The notes beneath the pieces were generated by a model. It saw only the letters and a program-made list of their open reading frames with translations, did no database searches and was not told where the DNA came from. Shown here in pieces: positions 22,572 to 35,475 of a DNA stretch of 64,000 nucleotides; within the stretch, counting starts at the first letter, position 1, and every line of letters begins with the position of its first letter. The translations under genes and the position numbers were made by a program. Origin of the DNA: Bromus sterilis (taxonomy: Eukaryota; Streptophyta; Magnoliopsida; Poales; Poaceae); contig OX465599.1 in the NCBI GenBank assembly GCA_950022295.1, forward strand, positions 275,735,501 to 275,799,500, read 5' to 3'.

Positions 22572-23558
22572 TGTCGGGGGATTGGTACCCGGGTAGGCTG
22601 ACCCAAGCGGAAGCAAGCTTTCAAGACAAGGATGGACCAATTGGGCTGCAGCTGGGCCGAGCTGGGCAGAGGTACGGCCGATTGCTCCAAGGCAATCGAT
22701 CATACCAAATGCCAGCAGTCGGCCCAGGCGCAATCGGTCCACCCTTCACCAAAGACGTTCATCCGATTGGTCCGCAGCTGGACCGAGGCCGATTCCTAGA
22801 AGGCCGATTGCCCAGAGCAATCGACCCTACCAGGAACCACCTGTCGGTCCAGGCGCAATCGGAGCAACCTACCACCCAGTCGGGGATATGATTACGAGGT
22901 CATAAATACCATATCCCGAGATATCCGGGTGGCAGGAAGGCCAGGTCACGTCGAGGATTTGCTGGAGATACGGTGTCGACCTCCCCGCCGATTCCGCGGA
23001 CAGGTCGACAAGACCGCACCCCCTAGCTCCACTGTTCACTCCTAGGTTCTACGAGGTAGCAGCATGGGCCGCCGCTCGTAGGCTCCGGGTCACCCGGAGA
23101 GGAGCAGTCGGTGGGCCCAGGCCGATTAGAGGATGACGGCTGGGCCCATTCGGCAATGAAGTTATCATAGTACCCTGGACTCACACTATAAGAGCCAGGG
23201 TACCCCCTCCTGCGCGAGGGACACTACACCTTAGATCTCATTAACTCACTTCCCCCTCAGTTCATTTACTGCTTATAGTCACTCCTCAGGGAAGCAGGAG
23301 AGGACTTTGCCCACGGCGGCGGTGTTCTCCTTCCCCTGAGAAGATAGAAGAGCAGTTATTGTAGCCCCTTCATTGATATACAAGAGACAAGCAGGAGTAG
23401 GGGTGTTATCTCTCCGGAGAGCCCCGAACCTGGGTACATCGTGGTGTCTTCACCGTGCTTGTGCCCAACCCGATTCCGGCACCATCGACATTCTCTCCCT
23501 CGTGTCTTCCCCTCACTTTAGCCATCCCCATGGCGTCTGCCGTCACATATCGACGACA
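22572..23558 (+). repeat. 3' LTR of the Tat element
   Basis: It has the same length as the 5' LTR (987 bp), the same TG and CA ends, and about 16 substitutions with no indel seen by eye. It is followed directly by the target duplication CCTAG. Confidence 0.95.
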
Positions 23559-23563
23559 CCTAG

Positions 23564-24818
23564 CTAGCTGGATGCCTAGATGTTGTGCCGATGAAAGGGC
23601 ATGCGCGAAATTGGCGACGAAGTACTTGGTCCACCGAAAATTCAATCAGACTAGAGGAGGCGGTGCGCTCCACACTGCGACCGATTATAATGGCCTCGCA
23701 ATAGATAATTTTAGGTCCCTGACCAGGATTAGCCTCGGCAAATCCCATGGTTAGGAACACTGGGTTTGATCGTAGAAGAAGGAGTGCAAGGTTGGCGATC
23801 TCGTCGGCTAACAGGAGACAGGGATTACCCAAGTTCAGGGCCCTCTATCGGTAAAACCCCTACTTCCTGCTCAGATGTGTTATATTATTGAGGCGATTAC
23901 AGTGAAGGCTCCGGCGAGATTGTTCTAGCCAGAGCTGTTGCGATGAGCAGTCGATTGCCTTAGATGTCCCCTCTCCCAGCCTTTATATACTAGGCTAGGT
24001 CTCGAGGAGTCCGTCTAGGTTTACGTAGAGAGTTGCCTAATCTATCTAGTCTTGATGGCCACATCTTGCACTCCGTGTCAGTTTGAACTCCATGTCGGTG
24101 CAGTCGCTGATGCTTTGGGTGGGCTGATCTTGGGCCTTCCGAAGCTTCTAGTGGGCCACCAGTCTTGACACACACCAGGTACCCTCACGTTGAGGAGTTG
24201 TGGGGGTATCCCCTCGTTAGTAGCCCCTGAGTGCCTGGGGGACTCGAAGACTCGTGTAGGGACTCCAAACTGTATTAGATGTTGTAGTGCTTGTCACTTT
24301 TATGACTTGCATGATATTTGTAAGTTATATTTTGTAAGTTTTGAGAGGGATGCTCAACTAAAGGGCCTGAGGTACCCGACGGATCGAGTCCTTGTGAATT
24401 GCACTCGCAGAAAATACCTCAGTAGTCCAATCAAGCTCGAGTCCTCCGACACGAACTTGGCGAGACTGATGTCAAGTAAGGTCCAGGCCGCTGAGGGCTT
24501 ACAGGATCAATACCTCCAGTTTAAATGTTGAATACGACCCTAACACGTCCGTCAGGATAATCCTATCATGCACCTGGGCATGGAAACAAATGGGAGTGAA
24601 GTCGCGCTATGGAAAGTCCCAGCCCGCCCGAAAGTTCAGCGAGGTCTTACCTACACGTGATTCCACGTGGCTTCTGGGGTGCAGTAGTGTCGTGACCCAG
24701 GTCTAAATAGGGGGAAGTGCCATTATAGAGTGCATCCACTCGGAAAAAAATCGAGTGAACTTTTAGTATGAGCACCTGGTAAAGTTTCGGGTGATCACTT
24801 GACGAGCCGGTTGATTGC
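23564..24818 (-). other. Unassigned LTR-like remnant
   Basis: On the - strand, 24180-23830 reads like the end of an LTR. It has a TATA box GTATATAAAG at 23990-23981, followed by the CT-rich leader and a stretch ending in a short open frame (23832-23560). No matching second copy, primer site or intact domain is visible. The part at 24190-24818 has no recognisable content. The Tat element is inserted immediately to its left. Confidence 0.4.
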
Positions 24819-26039
24819 TGATACGTCCCAAATGTATCTACAATTTCCGCTTGTTCAATGCTCTTTTAGGTGACATTGCTATGCGTTTTGCTACACTTTT
24901 ATATCTTTTTACACATATTTCGACTAACCTATTAACTCAGTGCACCCATTGCCAGTTTCTGTCTGCTGATGTCTTTAAGTTGCAGGTTTTTACCCATATT
25001 TATAGAGCTCCAAAAATTCCAAGAAAATCAGATAAAAATCAGCGTGACGGAAGCTTCCAGAATCACCGAAGGAGGGCCAGAGGGGGCGACCCCCCTCCTA
25101 GGCGGCCAGGGGACGCGACCCCACTCCTGGTCACGCTAGGAGGGCGCCTGGGAGGAGGGGCCATCCCCTGGTGCCCCCTTCGGCCTATTTTTACCCCTCG
25201 CTCCGAAAACCATCAAGGAGACCCGTGCATCGCGATTTTCCACTTTGTTCCGCCGCAGCCGCGCTTCAAAGATCGGGAACACCAGGAGACCTCGCACCCT
25301 TCTGGAGGGAGGATTGACCTCCGGGAGCTTCTCCACCACCATGTACGCTTCCCGGATGTGTTGTGAGTAGTCCCCCTTGGACCATGGGTTCATGACCAGT
25401 AGCTATGTGATATCTTCTCTCCAATCTTGTTGTTCAATTCTTAGCCCTTGTGAGCTGCCCTACATGATCAAGGAATCTATGTAATTCTTTCTGTTGTTGC
25501 TATGCTGTGTTTGCTGGGATCCAATGGATTATGAGATGATGTTCAGATTGTGATGAGTTGTAGATTTGGTTCAACTTATATATTTTGTTCTTGAGTAATT
25601 CATGCATGTTCTTCGTTGCTTTTTTTTGTTTTGGCCAAGTAGTAGAGAGTAACTCCAAGAGCGAGCGTTTATGCTTGATTGTGGGTTCATGCCCCCCGAG
25701 GTCTAGCTTGAGTGACAAAAACATGAGACTAGGGGATGTGTTGTTGCCACCAGGGAGAAAACAACGGTGCTTGTAACCGCGGTTGCCAGGATTGTTTACC
25801 CTACGCAAAGTTTGTTAATGCAGTTGTCTGTTGCTTTGAGTTTACACTTTGGGTGGGGCTCGCAACTTAATATCAGCGAGATGTTATGGATAGATATCTC
25901 AAGGTGGATGATTAGTGAGTAGATGCAGATGGATTTCGGCCTACTTGTCTTGGCGTACTGCCCATACTTTTGAGCCTCTAACTTTCTTTGCAGCATAATT
26001 TGCATTGCGGTGCATTTATAATTCTGTCAATTACCCAGC
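24819..26039 (+). repeat. Host 5' LTR, first part
   Basis: It begins TGATACGTCCCAAATG and aligns along its length with the solo LTR at 39273-40871. It ends at the insertion of the 4.2 kb solo LTR, at CCAGC. Confidence 0.85.
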
Positions 26040-29000
26040 TATAACACCCTCAGTGTCAGGCATCAGTAAATTTTTTGTTAATATTAAACCTCTGTGATTA
26101 GCAAGACTCTAATTACCTTTGATTATGCCTTGTTCATCTTTGAATCCAAACAAACCCAAAATGTCTTTTGATGAATATTAAAAATAAGTGATGAATAAAA
26201 CTTTGTCCAAAAATTGTGCAACCACTTTTGTTAAATCACAAATAATCATTGGACCATGCTAGAACAACAATGGGAATTTATTAAGCTATTAAATAAATCA
26301 AACAATTTGTAAACAACAGCTAAAAGCCCCTTTTATAAGTTGCAATCCAAAAATAAATAGTAAAATATTTTTAATAATCACCAAACTTTTGGTGGCACTT
26401 CTATAAAGTGTAATACCAATAAACCAACAAGTTTTACACCTAGCAAAAATCATTTGATAAGCAAATAAAATTGGAACAGAAGGATTACACTGCTGGAAAA
26501 AAGTAAAAATAAAAATAAAAAGTAAAACCCTAACATCTGCCCAAGGGCGAGGCCCACCTCAGCACACATCTCTTCTTCTTCCTCACTGCTCCTTCGACCG
26601 GGTCGACGTGGTGACCACTGCTGCTCGTCCCCGCCGATCCACCTCACGCCGTTTCACTACAATAGCTCCTCCTCGCGGATAAGACCACCCCCGTGGACAA
26701 CTCGACCCAGCACCAGATCTTTTCCCCCCTCGCCATCGTCTTCTCCACCTCTACCGAACCCGCCATGGACGCGACCAAGAGCACATGCGGCCACTGAGAA
26801 TCCCAGGCCTCGCAAAGCTGTCCGGCCTACTCCTCGTCGTCGTCTTCGTCTTCTCACCGGAGGAATCGAGCTGAGTCGCGTCGTGGACGCCGCCCCCTTC
26901 GTTTTGCTCGTCGCCGGCCGTCGCCTCGTCTACACCCGATTCTCCGCCTCCGGTGCTCCATCGTGCCCGCTGCCTGGCCCTACGTGATCCTGGTGAGCTT
27001 CCCTATCGTCCCCGTGCCTCCCCTAGTTCCCCCCGTCACCGTGGACGCCGTCACCATTAGAACCGTGACCTCGCCGCCGCTGGCGAGCTCAACCCCGTGG
27101 GCTGGTGCGTGCATTTGGCGCGCTGAGCATGTCACTCTGCGCGTGCTGCTTCTGGCTGCCGTTTCCCGTAGCACGTGCTCGAGTTCCCTCACTGGAACTA
27201 CGTCGTTGTCATCGCTCGTTTGCTGGTCGCTGCCCCGTTCGTCGTCGGCGGCTACATGGTCGCCCCCAGCCCCAACCATCACCACCAGTCGACGCGCGCT
27301 GCGCTCCTCCGTCGAACGCACCCCTCCGCGCTGGCTCCGGTGGCCCCGGTCGACGACACGATCAAACTCGCCGCCGTTCGGTACGTCGCCGGCGTGCCCG
27401 CGTGGTTAAGCCAGGGGCTGACCTCACTGACTGGTGGGCCCCGTGGCTTAATCCGACTATTAAGCCCCTAACCCCCCCCACTAACCTCACTGACCAGTGG
27501 GCCCAAGGCCATCTAATTTAATCTAAAAGTAATTGTTAGATTAGATAACCCCTTGGGTCACTTACATGTAGGCCATGGCTTTGTTTTAATTTAATAAAAT
27601 GAATTATTAAGGTTTTACCAGTTAACTCCACTGTTGTGGATAATGTTTATTTATTTAATAAAATAAATTTTAAAAATTATTTAAAATAATTTAAACTTTG
27701 AAATTGAATATCTTTTAAACCGTAAGTCAGATTCAAAAACTTTATACATGAAAATTGATCAGAAAAATATAACGAATACGGATACGCTATCCGTATACCA
27801 ACCACACCCCTCTGTCGATAATCACCCGGAGTCGGCTTTTCATCCCCGGATTAATTCCCGCTCCAAGCAACGTGCATTGCACTACGTTAGAACACCATTG
27901 ACGTTGCATACGTCATGCCATTCATCTGTTTGCTATGATTGCTTTATATTTACTGTTTCTCCCCCCTTTATCCTTCGGTAGACCCCGCTGCTGTCGACTA
28001 CATCGTTGCTGTGTTCGACTACTTCGTCGACGATCGTACCCCTACCATCGAGCTATCAGGCAAACAGATCCATTCTCTTCCCCAGATATCGCCTATCTTT
28101 CTGTACTTTTCTTGCACTAGGTATTGTTACTGCTACTGATATGTTGCTTACCTATTCAATTGCATAGCCTGTCATTACCCATATATATATATATTATATT
28201 CAGCAGTGAGCCCTGCGCTTTGTTAGTCAACTAGGATTAGATAGCGGGCCGTGACCACTCAGGGGAGTGACGCGGGTACAAATTATTATAACTTCAACAG
28301 GTACGGATCGATGCAGATGCCCTAGGGAACCTACAACGGCGAGACTCTACTGAGTCGCTTTGAGTTTGAATTACGAGCGGATGGACGCGTATTTCACTCT
28401 CGTCGGCTCAGTAGCGTACCATCACCAGGATGATACGAGGTTTGCCTCTTTAGTTCATTCCGCTGATGTCTCTGTCGAACCTCTTTAAGTGTATCATCGA
28501 GGGTGATACCTCCTAGTTTCACTTAATGGTAGGCACTCGAATCAACTGGTGTCCTTAAAGGTAAGAGTCGGGCGACCCAACGGTGCACGCGAGCTGTATT
28601 GCGTTGGGAACGACAGGGAGGGTACGGCCGACGTTACTGGCGTGCTTGGCCCCTGCTCGTATCTCGCGAGAGTTACCAAACCACGAAAAGTCGAGCTCTA
28701 CCAAGAGCACACGCGAGACAAGGTAAGGAGACGGTTCACCTTGTTGGTAACCGCGCGCTTTGACGGGACGACAGGGCAGGCCCCGACGTTACTGGTGGGC
28801 CTTGCTGCTGTTCGTTGTCCGTTGTGTTGTTAGTCAGACAACGATAACGGTTGTCTGCGAGATAATATTAAAATGCTAAATGGTTTGGCGGATGACTTGA
28901 GAGGCCCGTTGGTCTGTACGCACTACCTTCACGTGGGATAAGGAGTTATGGGCTCCCCTGCATTGTAGTTTATCCGAAAGCTCTTCAGATGTCAGCAGTA

Positions 29001-30212
29001 CCGCGTCCTGATTGCCAGGAAGTGGTGTGTATTCTTCGTCCGGATGGTGTATTTGGATTTGCTTTTTTCTTCACCGGCCAGACTCGCATCGTGAAGGAGC
29101 GTGGAAGGGTGAGGGACCTAGACCCCTGAGCGAATAGGATATAGTCCGGCGGATGACCTCTCTGTTGAGCCTAGGATGGGCTGCACCGTGTCGGATAGAT
29201 TTGGTGGAGCGTTCCCTAACAAGGTGCCCGCCTCCCTGGAGATCCGAGCGTGCAGGCCGAACAGTAGTGCACCCCTACAGGGAGTTTAATCTATTCGAAT
29301 AGCTGTGTCCATGGTAACAGGACGCTTTATGCTGAAGCTGGATCTTACCACTACAAACAACTACTCCCTCCGATCCATAATAAGTGTCGCTCACTTAGTA
29401 CAAAGTTTATACTAGCTTAGTACAAAATGAGCGACACTTATTATGGATCGGAGGGAGTACTATTAAACTGTATGGTTCTGGGTCTTCTTCCTCGCAGGGA
29501 AGTCGAGGAAGGGAACTCGGAGGCATTATTATTATTAATCATTACAACTTACTATTATACAATGCTGCAACAACTTCTGCTACATTGTTACTTATTGCTT
29601 TATAAACTGTTGGTTGTTCTATTCTTGTGCTGCAAGACTCGTCAGAAGATGCTAGTCTTCGATAGGCCAAGCTTCTTACCCTTATTCTGATTTCTACCTT
29701 GCAGTCCACTATATACAGCCTCCCCTTTCCATTTGATACAAATGCTTAAATGCTTAGTAGCGGACGTAAGAATCGCGGGTATGCTAGATACTCACACTTG
29801 CTTTATTTCCCCCTTTTGTTTTTCCTGATTGGCCGCTGCAGTCGACGTTGGAGCCTAGGAGCAGGAGTACCCCGGAGGCGGATACTACTACATCGAGACC
29901 CCCGCTGACCAGGACCAGGAGTAGTTTCGGAGGCTCCTAGGCAGGAGGCCTTGCCTTTTCAATTTGTATCTCTGATGTTATTTGTGCTAGCCTTCTTAAG
30001 GCAAAACTTGACTAACTATGTATGTACTCGGATATTATGGTTTGTATAACTTATGTATTCAGGTTCGTGTGACACCCCTTATCTTGTAACAGATCGGTTT
30101 ATAATTTTGTGTTTAGTGTTGTGTTGTGATATTCTCACCGTGGCACCCTAATCTCAGTCGTGTACCCTGCGTGTATGATTACTGTACACAGATTGATTTT
30201 GGGGTTGTCACA
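26040..30212. mobile_element. Probable solo LTR of a large Gypsy family (4.17 kb)
   Basis: The sequence is absent from the homologous LTRs elsewhere in the window. It begins TATAACACCC (I read this as a decayed TGTAACACCC end) and ends GGTTGTCACA. CCAGC is present on both sides (26035-26039 and 30213-30217), a 5 bp target duplication. There is no coding domain, primer site or internal second LTR, so it fits a solo LTR left by unequal recombination. The host sequence to its right also shows a small local deletion compared with its relatives. A Stowaway MITE lies inside. Confidence 0.6.
29364..29457. mobile_element. Stowaway MITE (Tc1/mariner type)
   Basis: This 94 bp element is nearly a perfect palindrome. 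The left arm is CTCCCTCCGATCCATAATAA and the right arm is its reverse complement, with a short middle. It is flanked by TA at 29362-29363 and 29458-29459, as expected for Stowaway. It is inserted in the solo LTR. Confidence 0.95.
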
Positions 30213-30397
30213 CCAGCTTAGCTATTTTATCGTCTTTTGGGAGAGAGACATCACTAGTGAACATCATGGGACCCCGGTCCATATTTCCACCACTGTTTAT
30301 ACCTTATCTTTATTTTCTTCTTTTACTTTCTGTTGCAATTATCACTACTATCCTCTTGCGTTTGATCCTTTGTAAACGACAAGGCCGGAGGGATTGA
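30213..30397 (+). repeat. Host 5' LTR, middle part
   Basis: It matches the solo LTR around 40490-40670 (TTTTATCGTCTTTTGG, CATCACTAGTGAA, CGGTCCAT). It ends in ATTGA, the target of the chromovirus insertion. Confidence 0.85.
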
Positions 30398-30992
30398 TGT
30401 GGCACCCCGTCTCAAAGCAACCGGTTTACCCTACGTTGCCAGCCCAGAGATCATGTCTTCTAGCAATGCACAACATCTTGGTACAGAAATAACCGCATTA
30501 ATTCATAATTATACAGGTACATAGGTTTAGGGTACATGATACTACGAGGCAAGGTGACATGACTCGTGCGGCAACAATATCTACATTATTTATGTAACAC
30601 CTCAGGGCCTCGATATGGGCACCGGGATACTAAAGGGGAGCGGAATAACGGGGTGATGGATCTCCACTCTACGGGGACACTGCTGGGACACGGCCTAGTA
30701 CACAAAGTACGGAACACCAGAAGTTCCAGGTACAACTTCTCCTGCATATGGCATGAGACGCCAGGTCAGTACATTGAATGTACTTGCAAGCTCACAATAG
30801 CCAAGTCATTAGGACAAAACAAGAGCACAACAATAACAGTTCAAACAATGCTAACATGATAAGTCTAGCATATTATAAAGATTAATACTAGTGCAATGGC
30901 AATCATTGATTAAGGCAACGGGGATTACTCATGATCATCACATGATCATGCGGCTTACCTTAGAGTCTTACAGACTCAACAATCGGATTACA

Positions 30993-31208
30993 GGTCATCG
31001 CATGACCAATCAGTTTTTATGGGTCGTCGCACGACCACTCAATGGGTTAGGGGTCATCGCATGACCACCCAACTTATCCGGTCATCGCATGACCAACAAT
31101 TCATACGGGTCGTCGCACGACCACTCAACGGGTAAGGGGTTATCGCATGACCACCCAACTTATCAGGTCATCGTATGACCAACAACTTGCACAGGTCATC
31201 GCATGACC
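30993..31208. repeat. Array of eight 15 bp palindromes in the 3' LTR
   Basis: Units start at 30993, 31022, 31052, 31080, 31108, 31138, 31166 and 31194, a spacing of 28 to 30 bp. Each is GGTCATCGCATGACC or GGTCGTCGCACGACC: six-base arms around CGC. The spacers also alternate between a few related forms. Confidence 0.9.
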
Positions 31209-33981
31209 AACAACTTAGCACAATCATCCAGCCGGGTTCATGTTGATCCATAGTGTGACCTAGTATGAACCGTGTCCAGTACCGTGGACTCGGCTATTCG
31301 AATAGAGTTGTACACTCTACAGAGGTTGTTCACTTTACCCACACCATGGAGCTCCTTGTCCAACGGACTAGGACTACTCCAACGAAACCCGTCTACCGCG
31401 TAACCTTTCTATGGTACCACCGACATAACTTCGTGTCTTGGGTATCCATGTGTCCTCCAGACACCTGCCATCGCATGACAAACAACATTGTCCCAAACCA
31501 GGAATCCCGGGTAAGATATCATCTCTGGATCTCGAGATTATCGCCGCGTACCTGATCAGGGTAGCGCGCACGCATAACCTCCCCTCTTTGGCGATACCCG
31601 TAAAAGGCACAACGATAGACCAAGCTAAGGCCTGCCCATACAGACAAATGTGGTTGGACTAGTAAAGCTCGGTTCGGTGACACTTGGCCAACGGTTAATT
31701 CGTGTTCATTAAGTTGCATCATTATTAACTTCACATCACATGATCTAAGTCGTAGCAAAATAAGTCTATCATATCAATATTGATATGAACATGATACTAC
31801 CATTACCACCAAGTATGTGCAACAACTAGCATGATATAATATGAACATGGTCAGGACATAAGCTATACCTAGGCACAACACATAAGCATGGATACGATCA
31901 ACATGAACGGGATGCTGGCATGAACATGGCCTAAATAACATGAGCATGATAATGACCAGTGAGCATGGCATGATTACTTCTAGCATATCATATCAAGCAA
32001 GAATGGTATAAATATTATAAGCATGTCAAACAAGATCAAAGTATCATCGAAATCACCGAACACAATGCATAGGAACCATGGCACTTGCAATGACTTCATG
32101 AAAATGGATGGTGTGGCTTGCCTTGGTCAGATGGAGTGTCACTGAACTCCTGATCCTTAGCAACCAAATTTTCTCCTTCTGAAATTATTTCCCACACAAA
32201 AAAAATAAAGTCAAACGAAGCATTGCTTCTGTCCAGTGACTCTAGGAAGAAAAGAAAGCTATGAAAATTTGCAAGATTAAAGAGGGGATCAAGACAAAAC
32301 CATAGCAAACAAAATCAACTCATTTGGCCTTATGGTTTAGGAGATACAGGTGGTCAAAGTTGGGTCAAATAAATGGGTTTAAATTGATTTCTCATAATTC
32401 CCAGAGAAGGCCACGTTGATGGCGTATTCCAACGAGGGCGCCTTCACTAGAAAAACGCTTCGGAGGGGTTGGGGTGACTGGAAGGTGGGGCCTGCCTGTC
32501 GGGTTTAACGGAGGAGGGAGGGGGAAATAGGGCCGACGGCTCCAGCGAGGTGGCTCGCCGGCGTGGAGGCCTCGGCGACTGCCTACAGGTGCAACAATGT
32601 GTGCAGATGAATGCGGGGAGCCTCTACGTACCCGTAGCTCGACGGATGGTGGTCGGACGGCGAGGCTAGCTTCGTCTCAAGTGATGGCCGACGACGGTGC
32701 TCGTTGGGATCGGGCTTCCTGCACGGAATCGCCCGATTGAGCACTGCGTTAGCACCACTGGAGGCAAAGGAGACTAGGGGAAGTGGTGGCGATGTTTGGG
32801 CAACCAGGGGCGATTTGCCGGAGTTGCAATCCCACAGTGGTGGTTCAGTATGATTCAAGGCCAGGGGCCTCCCCGGTCGGGATTTAGTGAGGGGGAGCTC
32901 GATTGGAGTACGATGGGGTGTATTGCGATGCTTTGGAGGCGAGGGGGATGGGGTTTATATAGTTGGCGAGGTGATTCCGACGAGCTCGCCGCTAGGATGA
33001 AACTGTCGGGGTAGTTCGGCGTTCTGGCGAGCTCGGGAGGGTTCCGACGTGACTAGAGGGGTTCAATGCGGCTAGGAAGGCGTGCGCGCTTCGTCCAAAC
33101 CTATTGCTGCAGGGGGGCACGACACGAGCGAACAGTGGCCATGGCGGGCACGGTGTCCTGCGACAGCGAGGTTCCCGGCGGGCGGCGCGGCTTTGGCTGG
33201 GACAGGTGGACGGCTGGGATGCGCTAGTGCCACGGACACGAGGATGCGGCCACGGGCGAGGCGGGGTCAAGATGGGTGCGGTGGTCAATGCGCGTGCGGC
33301 GACCTGCGACGGCGAGACTTCCGGCGAGCAGCGTGGATTTTCCCGGGGACCGGTGGACGGCTGGGCTTTCCCCGTGGCTACGGACACAAGGATGCAGCCG
33401 CGGGCTCTTGGGGCGAGGCGTGGCCGAGATGACGACGGGTCGGGCATGCTTAGAGCACGCCGATGACCGGCCTATTGTGCGGTCACCCCGTGCTCCTGTG
33501 TCCTGTGCGTGACCAGGGCATGCAAAACGTGTCTGGGGCTCATCCATGCGTCCAAGAGAGCACACGTGGTCGTGCATTGGCTGGGGAGGGGCGAGTGACT
33601 TCCCAGGTTTAAATTTGTTTTCTGACAGGAAACTTTGGAAAAATCTGGAGGGAATTTGGCTGGGTGGTTTGAGGTGAAATTTTGTGCATAGGGTTTATCT
33701 AGGAGGGTGCTCAAGTGGTAAAAAATTCAAAGGCAATGGACAAGTGTACAGGGTACTTGCTTCACAATGTGCCCCACTGACCATTAATGAAAAAGAATTT
33801 TTGGAGGGAAAAACTTGTACTAGACTTGGTGGGATTTTTGTATCATGTAACAAGGCATAACATGAGAATCCGGCACAAAAAGTTTCAACTGATTTCGAGC
33901 AGCAGAGATATAGGTTGCTTCACAACCTATGGAGAAAAAAATTATTCCTTTGAGAGAAAAGGAATATTTTTGAGAAATAAA

Positions 33982-35475
33982 CACTACTAGGGAATAGCCT
34001 TTTAGTGGCGTCCTTTTTTTTTGCCTTTAGTGGCGCATTTCAAATGCGTCACTAAGGACAAGCCACTAATAAGGCCTTAATAGTGGCGCATTTCAAATGC
34101 GCCACCCCTAAAACTCTTATGGGTGGCGCATTCTGAAAATGCGCCACTATTATTTTTTTTTAAATTTTGAATCTGGAAAACATTTTTTTATTTTTTTATT
34201 TTTTATTTTTTTTCTTAATCTCAAGTTAGTATGCTTAATGCTCTGTCACTATGCTTAATCTCAGGTCAAACTTCCCCGAGGGTCACCCATCCTAGCACTA
34301 CTCCAGCCCCAGCCCCAGCACGCTTAACTTCTCGGTTCTATTCAACTCCCACTCCAGCTCACCTAGCAGACACTTGTTAATAAATCTATCATATAAATCC
34401 TATTGAACCATGTTGATGTTCATGGGTGTGCTAAAATTTTCAAAAAAAATTTAAAACTTTCTCGATGGGACCATTAGCATATTTTGAACTTTTTTAAAAA
34501 AATTGAAAAAAAAAATTATTATTTTTTATTATTTTTTAATTTTTTTTAATGTTACCAGCTAAAATTTGCAATTCTTTTTGAAACTTCCCGATCGGTCCTC
34601 TAGCCTATTTTGATTTTTTTAAAATAAAAAAATATTTTAAAAATAATTCAATTTTTTTCTGTTACTAGTGGCGCATTTCATACAAAATGCGCCACTACTA
34701 AGTTCAAACTCTTTTTCATTTTTTTGTCTCCAGATCTTCAAATGCCCGTAAATTTTTTTCGGTTAGGTTTTTGTGGATTCTAAAAATGATCAACGGGTTT
34801 CACTTTAGTGAATTTGGATATAACTTTTCGACTAGATGGTTTTTCATATAAAAAACTTTTTCATCGGAGGTCGTATGCAAAAGTTATGTCCATTTTACAA
34901 AATTCTCGAGAGATTTTGCAGAAAAAGTCAAAATTCATATTTGAAAATTTTCGTAACAACTAGACCACATATCATATGAGAAACTTATTTTATTTTATTT
35001 TTTTGACATTTCTATCATTTTCTTTTATTTTTTTTCAAATTGAAAAGTCGGTCCAAGAGGGGGGGTGTATTTGGGAATTTTCCCGCATAGTTTTTTGCTT
35101 AGTAGTGGCGCATATGCAAGATGCGCCACCCTAAGAGATTATGGGTGGCCCATTCTGAATGCGCCACTAATAATTCATTAGGGGTGGTGCATTTCCAGAA
35201 TGCATCACCCATAAGTTCTTAGGGGTGGCGCATTTCCAAATTGCGCCACCTATAAGGTTCTTAGGGGTGGCGCATTTCTCCAAATGCGCCACGTATAAGG
35301 GGATCCAGGGCTGGCCCACTCTTAGGGGTGGCGCATTTTTGAAAATGTGCCACCTATAAGAGCTTATAGGTGGCGCATTTTTTACCAGTGCGCCACCCCT
35401 TAAAACATAGTGGCGCATTACATATAAAATGCGCCACTAATAAGGTTTCCATGTATAGCTATTTCCCTAGTAGTG
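33982..35475 (+). mobile_element. Short non-autonomous CACTA derivative, copy 1
   Basis: This 1494 bp element begins CACTACTAGGGAATAGCC and ends CTAGTAGTG, flanked by AAA (33979-33981 and 35476-35478). The sister chromovirus LTR near 55258 shows the uninterrupted site, which proves the borders. Both ends carry arrays of palindromes of the form GTGGCGCAT...ATGCGCCAC (about 34015-34140 and 35100-35440). It has no transposase. The middle holds AT-rich sequence shared with copies 2 and 3 and, on the - strand, a 5S rRNA-like block. Confidence 0.93.
34264..34338 (-). other. 5S rRNA-derived segment in CACTA copy 1
   Basis: Read on the - strand it contains AAGTTAAGCGTGCT, GGAGTAGTGCTAGGATGGG and GTGACCCTCGGGGAAGT. 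These match the 3' half of plant 5S rRNA, covering box A, the intermediate element and box C of its internal promoter. Compared with copy 3 it has an extra GGGGCT hexamer. The 5' half of 5S rRNA is not recognisable and the right end diverges, so it is not a 5S gene. Confidence 0.8.

Larger units (their letters stand above)
9403..23558 (+). mobile_element. Complete Tat-lineage Gypsy LTR retrotransposon (14.2 kb)
   Basis: Two 987 bp LTRs (9403-10389 and 22572-23558) begin TGTCGGGGGATTGG and end GACGACA. The 5 bp target duplication CCTAG is at 9398-9402 and 23559-23563. A primer binding site follows the 5' LTR directly. The sense strand carries gag, protease, RT, RNase H, a second RNase H and integrase. 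The second RNase H and the long 3' region with an antisense gene mark the Tat lineage. The LTRs differ at about 16 positions by hand count (about 1.6 percent). At the usual grass LTR rate of 1.3e-8 per site per year this is roughly 0.6 million years. Two frameshifts and several stops disable it, so it would need help in trans. Confidence 0.95.

Noticed and set aside
26963..27521. Overlapping GC-rich frames resembling a gene
   Set aside because: They lie inside the solo LTR, lack any recognised motif and overlap in several frames.
30993..31208. Regular palindromic repeats that look like a CRISPR array
   Set aside because: Spacers are only about 14 bp and repeat among themselves, the array occurs in both LTRs of a plant retrotransposon, and no cas genes are present.
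33000..33500. GC-rich open frames in the chromovirus LTR
   Set aside because: The sister LTR (44900-45400) has the same region with different breaks, frames are open on both strands, and no domain is visible.
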